Below, in pieces: positions 9,855 to 20,000 of a stretch of DNA of 64,000 nucleotides. Source of the stretch: Euhalothece natronophila Z-M001 (GTDB lineage Bacteria; Cyanobacteriota; Cyanobacteriia; Cyanobacteriales; Rubidibacteraceae); contig NZ_CP042327.1 of NCBI RefSeq assembly GCF_007904085.1, positions 1 to 64,000 on the forward strand, given 5' to 3'. The translations under genes were made by a program, and so were the position numbers. Position 1 is the stretch's first letter; each line of letters begins with the position of its first letter. A model generated the notes under the pieces. It did not search any database and was not told where the DNA came from. It worked only from the letters and a program-made list of their open reading frames with translations.

Positions 9855-12692
9855 TTATTTGGGCTGTAGAATATAAACCCCTAAAATATCTAACGGTAAC
9901 TGTGGTTCAACGTTCACTTTTCCTTCTTTGGTAATGCTGCGAACCCGTTGATGGGATTGAGAAATACTTTCAGCACGTTCATGGGCAAATTGTTCTAAAC
10001 TAGGGGTTAATTCCTCTAGGCGATCAATAATTCGATGAAGAGTTTGTTGTTTCCGTGCGCGAGGATAGTCTGCGACAGGTTTAGCTTGATTAAATAAGGT
10101 TTCTGTCTCTTCTGGCGTTAACCATTGCGCTTGAGAAGGAACTCCTGTAAAGCCTTGTAACCAGCATTCTTCAGCTAGTAAGGGGGAAGTTCTTCGTTGT
10201 TTGATTAAATATCGTCCTCGCAACAGGAGAACAAATACGGGGTTGTTAACGAGATCAGTAACCGTAAAGCCACATCGCGCTGCTACTGAATTTTCTGGGC
10301 TTTCTAAGGCTTCTTCTAAAAGGGTTTTAGCTAGGGTTTCTACTAGGGGATGATTCCGTCCAATCACTTCAATCCCTTCGGGTGCGGGGGAGGTAAAAGT
10401 AATATCCCTCGGGCGATCTCCCAATACGGGAACTAAACAAGCAGGAATATTTGGGAGTCGCCAACTATCCCGTTTTTTGATCAAACTGGCGTTTAATCTT
10501 TCTAACGCAGTATTGACAAAATTTTCAACTTGTGCGTTGCTCCCTAAAGCGCGATCGCTGTCTTCGAGTTCAGCTTGGACTTGTTCAGGTTTGATGCTAC
10601 GCTGGGCAAAGCGCGATCGGTTTTTCCGTTCTCTTTCTACGGCACGATCCCAACTTTTCTGCACTTCTAACAAGGCGGTATCTTGGTCATCTAGCAGTTC
10701 CAGTAATGACAACTGTTGGGCTTGTTCAGCGTGTTCAAATAAGGATTCAAACACGGCTTCTGAAACATCATTGCTATCTAAAGGAACAGGGACAGTAATT
10801 CCCAAGGTTTTATGGATGTTGACTGCTTTGCGAATCAAAACATCTAGCACTGCTCCATCTACTGGGTTATCCTGTCCATAAAGGAGGAAGCATTTTACTT
10901 TCTGCGCTGTTTGCCCATAACGGTCAATGCGTCCTTCCCGTTGTTCTAAGCGGTTAGGATTCCAAGGTAAATCATAGTGAATGACCGCATTAAAATAAAG
11001 TTGCAGGTTGACTCCTTCGCTTAAACAGTCAGTGGCGACTAATACCCGTTTTGGATATGTGATTAATTCGTCTAAGCGAATTTCTCGTTCGTCTTCAGAG
11101 AGTTCTCCTGTAATTCCAATGATTCGCAAGTCTGAGTCTTTCTTTTTCTTCTTTGAGAACTGTTGACGCAGTTGTTCGGTAAGGTAGTTGGCAGTGCTAA
11201 TGTAGCGACACCAAATAATTGGTTGATAGCCTTGGGGGAGAAGGTCTTCAATAATTTCATATAACCGTTCCAGTTTCAAGTCTCCTTTTCCCTGTAGTTG
11301 TTCTGCTTGACGCACAAATTCCCTTAACTGTCGGCGATCTTTTTCCTGATAACTTTGTTTACCCTGTTCCACCACAATTGTTGGCGGTGCATCAACAGCT
11401 TGTTCTTGATCTGTGGGATCATAAGTATAACTAGCTGCAACTTGTTCATCTAAAACATCAGAAGTATTCCCGACTGCCAAATCTTTACTCGCCTGACGTT
11501 TCAAAGTCGCGATCGCTGCTGCAGGGGAAGACATAACACAGCGAATAATTGCTAAAGCTGACCAATACCGTCCCCGTTGTTGCGCTTGGCTGAGTTGAGA
11601 GGAATCGGTTTTAACTAATCCTCGCGCAAAGTCATAAACAGTGCTGAATAGTTTTCGATACTCTGGAGAAAGACGATAGGGCTTTTCTAAGGATTCTCGT
11701 TCGGGGAAAGAAGTTGTGGTAATCCAGTCTTGGACATCTGCCCGTCGCCGTTGAATTAAATGTTGGGCGAGGTGGGCGCGTTGAGACTCAGTGAGATTTT
11801 CGAGATCAAAGTCTTCAAACTCTGGTTTAATTAGTCCCAATAATGATCTAAAAGCTGTTTCTATCCCACTGTGAGGGGTTGCGGTTAATAAGAGTAAATG
11901 TAAATTTTCATCATCAGCTAAATCTCGCACTAGACGATGGCGTTGCTGAGTGGTGCTATAATCGCTGCGTTGGGTACAGGTATGGGCTTCATCTACAATC
12001 ACTAATTCGGGATGATGAGTCAGAAAACTTGCCCGCCGTCGTTCTGATTTTACATAGTCAAGACTGATGATCAGATGGCGGTAGTAGCTGAAGAGATGAT
12101 GATCCCCAGAAGGGAGACTGCGTTCTAGTTTAGAGGCGGTTCCTGAACGAATGACTACTGCATCGAGATTAAATTTCTGTTTCAGTTCCTTTTGCCACTG
12201 ATCGCACAGTTGAGGGGGACACAAAACGGCAAAGCGGTTAATTTCAGCGCGATCGCGCAATTCTCGAACAATTAAGCCAGCTTCGATGGTCTTCCCAATT
12301 CCTACATCATCGGCAATCAGCAACCGCACTGGATCCAGTCTTAACGCCATTAGTAAGGGAACTAGCTGATAGGGATGAGGGCTTACAGACAACCGTCCAA
12401 AACAACGAAAAGGCCCAGCACCACTGCGTAAACTTAATTGGGCTGACTGCATGAGGAGTTTTCCCGCCTTATGATCTTGAATATAGTTAGGATCAGGAAG
12501 GGGAAAATGAGTCGAACTGAGACTTTCTAAGTTTTGCTCTAAAAGTGGGCGATAAATGCCACAAATTTGTTCCTCATTGCCACTGAGAGGACGTAAGCGG
12601 ATAATTTGGTCATTGTCACTGGGAAGCACTACCCAAGCGCGATCGCGACTAGAGACAAGGGTTCCTGGAGTTGGGGAGTCGTTGGTCATCAA
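9855..12692 (-). CDS. SNF2-family helicase, DISARM DrmD-like
   Basis: A 945-residue intact Swi2/Snf2 ATPase. It has motif I ADDVGIGKTIEAG (about residue 132), DEAH box IVDEAHTC (about 230), LLLTATPH (motif III), and the C-terminal lobe with YDLPWNPNRLEQREGRIDRYGQ (about 575-592, motif VI). The N-terminus GTLVSSRDRAWVVLPS resembles the start of SNF2 proteins of restriction-like systems. It is followed on the same strand by a PIN pair, the methylase and the COG1205 helicase, the order drmD-drmMI-drmA of class 1 DISARM. drmB and drmC would lie beyond the left edge. This is the only intact gene of the block. Confidence 0.85.
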   Translation of the reverse strand: MMTNDSPTPGTLVSSRDRAWVVLPSDNDQIIRLRPLSGNEEQICGIYRPLLEQNLESLSSTHFPLPDPNYIQDHKAGKLLMQSAQLSLRSGAGPFRCFGRLSVSPHPYQLVPLLMALRLDPVRLLIADDVGIGKTIEAGLIVRELRDRAEINRFAVLCPPQLCDQWQKELKQKFNLDAVVIRSGTASKLERSLPSGDHHLFSYYRHLIISLDYVKSERRRASFLTHHPELVIVDEAHTCTQRSDYSTTQQRHRLVRDLADDENLHLLLLTATPHSGIETAFRSLLGLIKPEFEDFDLENLTESQRAHLAQHLIQRRRADVQDWITTTSFPERESLEKPYRLSPEYRKLFSTVYDFARGLVKTDSSQLSQAQQRGRYWSALAIIRCVMSSPAAAIATLKRQASKDLAVGNTSDVLDEQVAASYTYDPTDQEQAVDAPPTIVVEQGKQSYQEKDRRQLREFVRQAEQLQGKGDLKLERLYEIIEDLLPQGYQPIIWCRYISTANYLTEQLRQQFSKKKKKDSDLRIIGITGELSEDEREIRLDELITYPKRVLVATDCLSEGVNLQLYFNAVIHYDLPWNPNRLEQREGRIDRYGQTAQKVKCFLLYGQDNPVDGAVLDVLIRKAVNIHKTLGITVPVPLDSNDVSEAVFESLFEHAEQAQQLSLLELLDDQDTALLEVQKSWDRAVERERKNRSRFAQRSIKPEQVQAELEDSDRALGSNAQVENFVNTALERLNASLIKKRDSWRLPNIPACLVPVLGDRPRDITFTSPAPEGIEVIGRNHPLVETLAKTLLEEALESPENSVAARCGFTVTDLVNNPVFVLLLRGRYLIKQRRTSPLLAEECWLQGFTGVPSQAQWLTPEETETLFNQAKPVADYPRARKQQTLHRIIDRLEELTPSLEQFAHERAESISQSHQRVRSITKEGKVNVEPQLPLDILGVYILQPK

Positions 12693-12829
12693 GTCTAAAC
12701 CCCGTCTGGTTTGTTACCCTCAAGCTCTCATTTTATCAGAGTTTTAGCAAGTTTCCAATGCAACGCGATCGTGCTTTATTAAGAAGGAGAAATTAGCCCA
12801 TAAATGTATAAGCACAAAAGAGTGAACTA

Positions 12830-13094
12830 CCTCTCTTAAATAAAAGATTGTAAGAGAGGCTTCCTACCCAATCAGGTGCTTATCACTTCCGAAGAAGAAA
12901 CAAGTCTTACCCCAAGGCGATAGGCTACTCCCGCGTCCCACAGGTAAAAAGCATGGTAGAGAATTGAAAATTCTTTTAATTCTGGCTTGGTTTTCGCCAA
13001 TTTGGTTCCCATGCGAACTTTATTCAATTATACCGCAAATGGGCTGATTCATCTACCGACTAAATTAAAATTGTAGTCGTAGGATTCTCAGCCC
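12830..13094 (-). other. folded non-coding segment, possible IS200/IS605-derived remnant
   Basis: The segment is bounded by two stem-loops. On the left, CCTCTCTTA (12830-12838) pairs perfectly with TAAGAGAGG (12851-12859). On the right is a long imperfect hairpin (13041-13094) with GGGCTGA/TCAGCCC outer and CTAC-GACTA/TAGTC-GTAG inner pairs. Between them, read on minus, lies a 46-codon frame starting MGTKLAKTKPEL. Hairpin ends without inverted termini are the style of IS200/IS605 elements and their non-autonomous relatives, but no transposase or TnpB domain is readable. A structured RNA is the alternative. Confidence 0.35.
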
Positions 13095-13893
13095 TCATAC
13101 TAAAATCAAATGTCTTGACGTTCTATAGATTATAATCTACTGATTATTTTTTTTCAATAGATGAGTGCTTTTGATGTGATCGCTTTTCCTCTTCCCTTTG
13201 ATTCACTACTTGCCCCTTTTCGCCTTATTACCTCTTTTCTCTCTTTTTTAATACCTATTAAATAGTGATAAACGTTAATACTTACAGTTTCTTTTATTAG
13301 CATCCTTTTAGTGATTAGATGCAATTTAACAAGCGACCTTATATTTATTTTTTAGTTACAAAAGGGTATAATGCCTCTATTCCTTGTAATGGCTTATTTT
13401 TAGCTATTTTCACACTGTCCCCTTAGATTATGATCACATGGTATTTTATATTTTCTTAAGGTGGGGCGCGATCGTGTTGAACTTTAAAATTATGCCCCTT
13501 TTTCTTGTCAGACATTTTACACTGCTTGCAACCACCAAGTAGAAAAAGAGAAGACATGGGGGGGAGGGGGCAAAGACATGGGGGGAAAAAAGCTAATATG
13601 TTGAATAATCATAAAAACTTATAATCTTCATTACAATAATATAGTAATACAAATAACAATAGTGATTTAAAAAGGGAAAATAGAGTGAACAAAAAAAATC
13701 CCCAATAATGGGGAAAAACGATACAATTATCCTGAAATGAGTTTTTTTGTTTTGACCTTGACCTGCTGACCTGACTTGCTCTCTCTTTTCTCGCGTCTCT
13801 TTCTTCTCGCGCTCCCTCGCGTTTTTTTCCTTCCTTTTTCCTTCCTTACTAAATTACGTGAAACGATTTTTTACTCACTATTGATCACTTATT
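13095..13893. other. AT-rich gene-free spacer
   Basis: No coding frame is supported. It holds homopolymer and pyrimidine runs (CTCTCTTTTCTCGCG text near 13780-13830), a repeated ACATGGGGGG phrase at about 13555 and 13576, and one terminator-like hairpin at 13690-13713. Otherwise I see nothing in it. Confidence 0.6.
13690..13713 (-). terminator. terminator-like hairpin downstream of IS630
   Basis: CCCCAATAATGGGG forms a 4- to 5-bp stem-loop. On the minus strand it is followed by AT and a run of eight T. It lies downstream of the transposase stop, so it could end transcripts leaving the IS. The stem is short. Confidence 0.45.
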
Positions 13894-15224
13894 TATAGCA
13901 ATCCTAAATCAGTTGTAAAAATAAGCAGTCATTAATTAAGGAGCATCTTACTGTCTTTTCTTGGGAAAGAAACCGTATTTATGTAATTTGGTAAACTCAA
14001 ACACTTCGTTTTGAAGGAAGAACTTAAATAGCCACTTGACTAGGGCAAATGAGTTGAGTTTATACCAAAACTTTCTCAGAAAATTCTTAGCTTTTAACCA
14101 AATATCTTCTACTGGGTTTTGATCAGGAGCATTTGGGGCTAAAATCTCACAGTGAATTGGTCTTTCTGAAACCTCTAAGTTTTGATTATTTTCCTTTAAA
14201 TATTCTTTCATTTCTTTGTACCTGTGATAACTGGCTCCATCCCAAATAATTAATAATCGACTTGTCGGATTTATTGCTCTTAATTTCTCTAAAAATGAAA
14301 CTGTATTTTTCGCATTTCCTTGATCATATTCTTCCACTAAAAATTCTTTGGTTTGATAATTTAAGGCTCCATAGTAGGTAGCGCGAGCGCGCTCATTTGT
14401 CATGGGAATTTCTAACCTTTCTTCAGTCTCTCCCCACCCATATCCACAAACATCTCCCCATAAAAGGTGACATTCATCAATTAAATACACCACCAGCTCT
14501 CCACTCTCTATCTCCTGACGATTCGCTTCTAACAACTCACAAAGTTCTTCCTGCCTTTTTGCCACCAGTTCTTCATTTCGCTTGGGATTTTTTTTTGAGT
14601 TTTCTTCCAACTCATTCCTGCTTCTTTTAACAAATTATAGTAACTTTGCTTGGACTTAAACTCGACACCATAGTAATCTTCTATATGAGCTTTCAACTCA
14701 CTAAAATGTACTTGAGTTTTTTGTTCTAACCAGTGGATTACCTTGGCGCGATTGAGCTCCGCTCACCGAATCGAAGATTCGATCGCGCTTTGATAGATAC
14801 CCTTTAGAGCCTTGATATTTGAGTTTCAACCCCTCTAAACCTTCCCAAGCATATCGAACTTTCCATTTACTAATAAAAGCTTCAGAAACTCCTAAGATTT
14901 CTTGGATTTTGGTTCTTTTTACCCCTTGCGCCAGCATCTGTACTGCCAAAGCTCTTTTTAGTTCTCTCGGTTCGGGATTACTGTCAATAAATTGGTCTAG
15001 CTTTTCTAAAGTATTTATTGAAAACTGCTCACTCATTTTCTTCAATCCTTTTCTCAATTGGGCTATCTCAATGAAAAATTTATGGGAGATGGCGCGGACT
15101 ACTCTGCTTGTGTACGCAATTAGCTCCGAGTCGTTGCTACCAACAGCTTTAACTCCTAGTTCTCGCTCTCAGCGCCATTTTAGAAAACTATTTAAAAATT
15201 TACAACTGATATAGGATTGCTATA
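13894..15224 (-). mobile_element. IS630-family insertion sequence
   Basis: Terminal inverted repeats are readable: TATAGCAATCCT (from 13894) at one end and AGGATTGCTATA (to 15224) at the other, continuing as imperfect pairing through ACAACTGAT/ATCAGTTGT. TA bases at both outer edges fit the TA target preference of the family. It contains a frameshifted transposase. At about 1.33 kb it is longer than a usual 1.1-1.2 kb IS630, in line with small internal insertions. Confidence 0.8.
13948..15057 (-). pseudogene. IS630 transposase, frameshifted
   Basis: The first part (15057 to about 14780) is the helix-turn-helix domain (MSEQFSINTLEKLDQF...VSEAFISKWKVRY). The last part (14610-13948) is the DDE domain with LIDECHLLWGD, IIWDGASYHR and PNAPDQNPVEDIW supplying D, D and E. 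Between them the frame is first broken by about 40 extra bases holding CGAATC-TTC-GATTCG (near 14768-14782), then again at a nine-A run near 14595, where ten would keep frame. The A-run could be a programmed slippery site as in other two-frame IS elements; the inserted segment is more likely decay. Confidence 0.8.
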
Positions 15225-15562
15225 TTTATTTATAAATAAATTGATATTTTTATATTATGCCAATATTTTCAAAATAATATTGAGTTCCCCCCACTCACTT
15301 CGCTTGTTTTATGGTGTGATTTAAATTTTATTCTAAAAATAGCTAAAATGATGAAACATTTTAGAATATATTAGTAGATATTAGAAGAAGATAATAGAGG
15401 TGGCTTAAGTGATTTTGTTGTTGCTTAGGAGAAAACTGTGTAAAATGAACTAATATATGCTAATCTATATTATATTTTTAGTAGATTTTAGTATATTATA
15501 ACGTTATTGAATCACTATAATTTCTTAATATTAAACATATAAGTGAGAGATATAAATCACTT
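15225..15562. other. very AT-rich region before 15563, repeated TTAGTAGAT motifs
   Basis: No gene. TTAGTAGATATTAG (about 15370) and TTAGTAGATTTTAG (about 15480) recur, with related CTAATATATGCTAATC text between them. Such AT-rich direct repeats are seen in plasmid origins and in centromeres of small DNA-binding partition proteins. Its place between the IS and the 15563 gene makes it an operator or origin candidate only. Confidence 0.35.
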
Positions 15563-16075
15563 ATGATTAAGAACACAGTATATTTTAGATATCAATCACC
15601 AGCAAAAGTGAATAGTAAGAAAGGAAGGTTATTTAAGTATCTTAATCAAATTGATTCGGGGGAAAGAAAAACAAGGATCTACAATGCGATCTACAACTAT
15701 TATTATCCGAAAGCTATAAAACATTTAGGTACTGTTTCAGGTCACGAGTTCAAAGAGATTACAAGAAAATGTATTGGTGACTTATGGGGTCAAATACAGA
15801 GTTTGGCAATTATAGCAGGGTTGGATGTGGAAGAAATGCTAGGGAGAAGGGTGAACTCGGTTGGAGAAGCAAAAGCCCCGTCAACCGTAGAATTGAGCCA
15901 ACAGTCAAGTGAAGACTCAAGCAAGGAAGAGAAAAAGGAGGAAGAGAAAGAAAAAACGAAATCAGAGTTAATTATGGAAGCGAGAAAGAAAGAGACAGAA
16001 AGACATTTTCCGATAGACAATGATAACAATCCAGAAGGTGAAGACGTATTAAATAGTATGATAGAATCTTTTTAG
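15563..16075 (+). CDS. hypothetical protein, plasmid core region
   Basis: A 170-residue protein, not recognised. The N-terminal 90 residues are basic and look folded (RKTRIYNAIYNYYYPKAIKHLG, then FKEITRKCIGDLWGQIQSLAIIAGLDVEEML). From about residue 110 a lysine/glutamate-rich stretch forms a likely charged helix or coiled coil, and the C-terminus is acidic. This basic-head, charged-tail plan fits small plasmid DNA-binding proteins such as ParR-like centromere binders, but no motif proves it. It stands alone on the plus strand behind the AT-rich repeat region. Confidence 0.6.
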   Translation: MIKNTVYFRYQSPAKVNSKKGRLFKYLNQIDSGERKTRIYNAIYNYYYPKAIKHLGTVSGHEFKEITRKCIGDLWGQIQSLAIIAGLDVEEMLGRRVNSVGEAKAPSTVELSQQSSEDSSKEEKKEEEKEKTKSELIMEARKKETERHFPIDNDNNPEGEDVLNSMIESF

Positions 16076-16194
16076 ATAAAACATGAAAAAATGTTGAAGA
16101 TAGAAAGAGATTAAGCAAGAAAACAGTTAAAAAAGTAAGTAAAAATTAGATCATAACATAGCTACAGAAACAGGTACTCAATTATTAGGACTGT

Positions 16195-16228
16195 AAAAAA
16201 AAATCCCCCTAAGTAATAATAAGGGGGA
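16195..16228 (-). terminator. intrinsic terminator of the 16261 regulator
   Basis: Stem TCCCCCT (16204-16210) pairs with AGGGGGA (16222-16228). On the minus strand it is followed by a run of nine T (16203-16195). It lies 32 bases past the stop codon of the minus-strand winged-helix gene. Confidence 0.85.
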
Positions 16229-16260
16229 GTCTGACTAAAGTTAAGATTGAACTAAACTAT

Positions 16261-16590
16261 CTAGGCGTTTCTGTCTGTTAGAATCAAAATGATAACCTCT
16301 TTATGCTCTAAATAATCTAGTGAAAAGACTTTGGTATAAATCTTTTCATCTGGGAAACTCGAAAACTTACTTTTGATTTTCTTTGGTGTTTCTTTTGAAT
16401 TATTTTTGAGGTAATAAGTATCAGGCTTACGGCCTTTTCCTTGTTCGCGATCTACTTGGTTTTCTTTGAATAGTTCCATCAATCCATTGTAGGTAGCGGG
16501 TTCAGAATAGTCTATTGCCTTCGCAATTTCTTTGAGTTTTCCGGTCGGGTTATGTTTTAAATAGCTTAATATCTTTTGTTTTTTAGTCAT
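16261..16590 (-). CDS. winged-helix DNA-binding protein
   Basis: A 109-residue protein with an N-terminal winged helix (KKQKILSYLKHNPTGKLKEIAKAIDYSEPATYNGLMELFKENQV) and a C-terminal wing with RKPDTYYL. The plan is that of a MarR/PadR-like or replication-control regulator. It lies directly downstream of the replication gene on the same strand, with 423 bases between, and has its own terminator. The start MTKKQ overlaps an element similar to the repeated TTTTAATGAC motif upstream, suggesting autoregulation. The role in copy control is inferred from position only. Confidence 0.65.
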   Translation of the reverse strand: MTKKQKILSYLKHNPTGKLKEIAKAIDYSEPATYNGLMELFKENQVDREQGKGRKPDTYYLKNNSKETPKKIKSKFSSFPDEKIYTKVFSLDYLEHKEVIILILTDRNA

Positions 16591-17013
16591 ATTAAAATTT
16601 CTCCTTATGAATTATTAGTTTTAATGACGTTAGTCGGTCTTTACAGAAATTGAATGCTTTTGAGATTTTAATGACTAAAAATGTCTATTGCTTGGCTCAG
16701 AAAATCTTAATTCTTCCTCAATTATTCTGAGTTGTTGTATAATATTTCCGAGCTAACTTTAACGACTTCTTTAAGACATAATCAAGTCATTAATGGTCAG
16801 CGATTTTTTTTCTAACCTTTAACTCAATATTATTTATTTATTTTAAAGACTAATTTTTTAAATTTATAAAGATAGCCCAGGTTAATTTTTAGCTTAACGC
16901 TTATTATAATGATGAATAATATTAAAAACTAAGGAGATACGATCACGCCCAGAAAAATCTATCCGTGATTCATTTTATGTTCAATTTTTTGTAATTAGCC
17001 TTATTATTTTGGG
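16591..17013. promoter_or_regulatory. gene-free region with TTTTAATGAC repeats
   Basis: Two exact TTTTAATGAC copies (16619-16628 and 16666-16675) plus weaker ones (ACTTTAACGAC near 16755, inverted GTCATTAA near 16788) lie between the replication gene end and the winged-helix gene. They could be operators for the latter or iteron-like sites. The remaining 200 bases are plain AT-rich sequence. Confidence 0.4.
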
Positions 17014-20000
17014 CTAAGTTGGCGGCGATGCTCCCAACGCGATCGCGACAATGAGACAAGCTGGCAACTCCGTTTTTTCCTCCAACGCAGCGATATCTTT
17101 CCCTCCATTTGCCAGAAAGTCCCTCAGTGATTGAATCATAGAAATTACCGTATCAGCAAAAATCTTTTGGCAATCCTCATCATCAATTTTCAGATACTCC
17201 CTGAGTATTTTTAGACTAAGTAATCCACTGGAGGTTATTCCAACTCCTATAAATCTCTTATATAGGAACTGGAATAATCTTAGTAACCGATCTTTACCGC
17301 CAGCTTGATTGATTAATTTACTGACACAGCTTTGCTTGACTCCGAGCTTTTGCCCGATCTCCGTTTGGGATAATTTTCGGAAGTCTTCTCCCAATTCCAA
17401 ACCAATCTGGATTAATCGCAGTTTGTTTTGTTGGGAGGTACTGCCAGCTTTTTCTGTCCATTCGAGTGCGTGGCTATAGTGAACTGTTACCCCCATAGCT
17501 TCAAGGAAGGTAAAGTCGATATTGGTGGCAATGAGGTAGATAGTAAAATTCTGGTCGGGGTACAAGTGGCAGCGTTGTCGCCCTAACAGTTGAATAATCT
17601 CAGCTTGTCTCAGAGAATCATAATAATCATCAAACCCTTTGAGCGTGCCATGAATGGTGTAATATTCATCTTTGACCATGCCATAGTTCTGATAAGGAGT
17701 TCCCACGGCGATTAAGTTTGGCACGCCCTTTAGGGTGTTAGTGCTACGGCTGTCATGGAACCAGTAGCCATCTATATCTAAATAATTGGTATCTTTCCAT
17801 GCGATTAATGCTGATTCAGTATCAATGTATTCTGATTTAAGATGATCCACTAAAGCTAATTGGCGGCGCTGGCAATCGGGAGAATACTGCCGTGATCGCA
17901 TTCCCTCCATGTAGATAGCTTTCACTGTTAGATTGCTTAAATCAGGCTGTTCTTGGCTAATAACGGCGATTTCTTCCCGTGGCACTCCTAGCTTGGCTGC
18001 TAACTCTTCTGGTGACATGGTGGCATCAGCAAAGATATTAGCTTTCATGTCATGGGCGATCGCGCGGTGTCTTTCATAGGCAAGTGTTAGTTTAACCTTG
18101 CCATGACCAATTCTGACAACGCCATCTTCTTTTCCAAAGAGAATGGCTAAAATTTCATATAATCCCAGTGTGGGAATATTGGCAATTACCTGATCATTAT
18201 GCTGGGAGGTTTCGCCATGAAGGTAACTATCTGCCAGCGCGATCGCGCTTTTCCACTTCTTCCGTTCTGCTGGGGTTAACCCGTTATAGCGATCTACTTT
18301 GTTGGTTTTGTAATCAGCCAATCCCTGATCAGCAACGGCGCGATGTTTTTCGATAATTTGCCAGACAATTAATAAATCTTCTTTGAAGCCATCATAAGGG
18401 ATAATTCCTAAAAGATACTGAAGGCTTTCTTCCTCAGTTGCTTCAGGAAGCGAGGTTGCACCATAATGGGGAACTTTAATCTTCCCTGCTAACATCGCAT
18501 TGATATTTTGTTTATATGGCAGTAATCGTTGGTAAACTTTAGGGGCTTCTTCTTCAATCCAGTTCCATTGCTGATCTAAATCAGTCTGGCTTAAGATACG
18601 CTCTTTTGTGGCTTGGAAGAGGGTGCTAGCTTCCTCAAAAATGGCAATATCATTTTCGTAAGATAAGCCATCTTCAGGGCAATCAGGATTGGGCATGGAA
18701 TCAATATGGGCGCGAATAGCAGGATTAGCCAGTGCATCTCGTCTTTCTCCTTTGTAGCCAAATTGAGTACAGCTTCCACGCTGGGGACAAGTGGCACAAA
18801 TGAAGTTATCCTTACCATCGTTGGTGGCAGTATTACGGGAATTAACATCATAGCCTTTAGCAGCTAACTTATTAAACCGATCCGCTTGAAAACAATTCCC
18901 CTCGATGTCAGGTTCGGGCTGTTCTTTACTCCACTTCCAGCGTCGAACATAGGGATCACCTGTGGCGGTTTCCCGTGTTGTATCCTGTACTAAGCCATTA
19001 TGACGGCTGGGGAGATCTGCTTTTTGGGCGGCGGTTTCGGTGGTGGGGTTACGATGATCCGCGTGGATATACCATGTTTTTCCCTCGCTACTTTCTAGCT
19101 GGTTTAATTCGTGGGTTTTCCCTGTTCCCGTGGCGCTTGTATCAAGGATATAGTGATAACCTTTTTTGATTAGCTCTTGAACACAGGATGAGCGTTTCCC
19201 TTTTTTGAATTTAATTTCATGGAGAATGCCATTAGAAGGATTTTTCTTAGGAATCTCATCTTTGCCAAAGATAAGTTTCTTCACCTTGTTAACTTCTCTT
19301 TCAAACCGTTGGCGGTTCAGGATTTCATCAAATCCGTTGAATTGATGGCCAGCGTGCTTCTTGATTAATTCAATGAAATCTTGCCCTTTTTGGGTTTCCC
19401 ATTCTTTTTGGGAGATTTCTTTGCCACCAGCTTCCGATTCTAGTTCGCGCTGATAGCTAGCTTGCTCTGGATTTTTGGCAAGATAATCACTAGGAGAAAT
19501 TAGCGCGATGTCGCTAATGGTTTCCTCTGATATCTCATCAATATCACCATTGGATTTTTCTATCTGATTCCACCAAGCGATAGAAATCTCCTCATATCCC
19601 CATTCTTCTAGGAGATTGAAAAGCTCAATCGAAGGCTCAATTACTCGTGGATTTAAGACCGCGCCAGCATCAGGAATAAAGATTAATTCCGTGGCTTCTA
19701 ATTCCTGTAATGCTGAATTGAGTAATTGGGGAGATTGGGGGAAGAAGGAGACACCAGCAAAGCCAATGACGGGATAACCTAATCTTTCGGCGGCGATCTT
19801 TGGCTTCCATTCTAAGCCCTCACACAAGCCCACACGATTAGGAGATTGAATCTCAGACGGATAGTAAACGGCTAGTGGATACTCCCCTGTTTCCTTGTCT
19901 TTTTGGGTGCATCCCTGCTTATTAGAAGCTAGCCAAGTGTATTTGCCGTTTCCTGTCTCTTGGGCGTTGGGATCATGGAAGCGTAAAGCCACATACTCGC

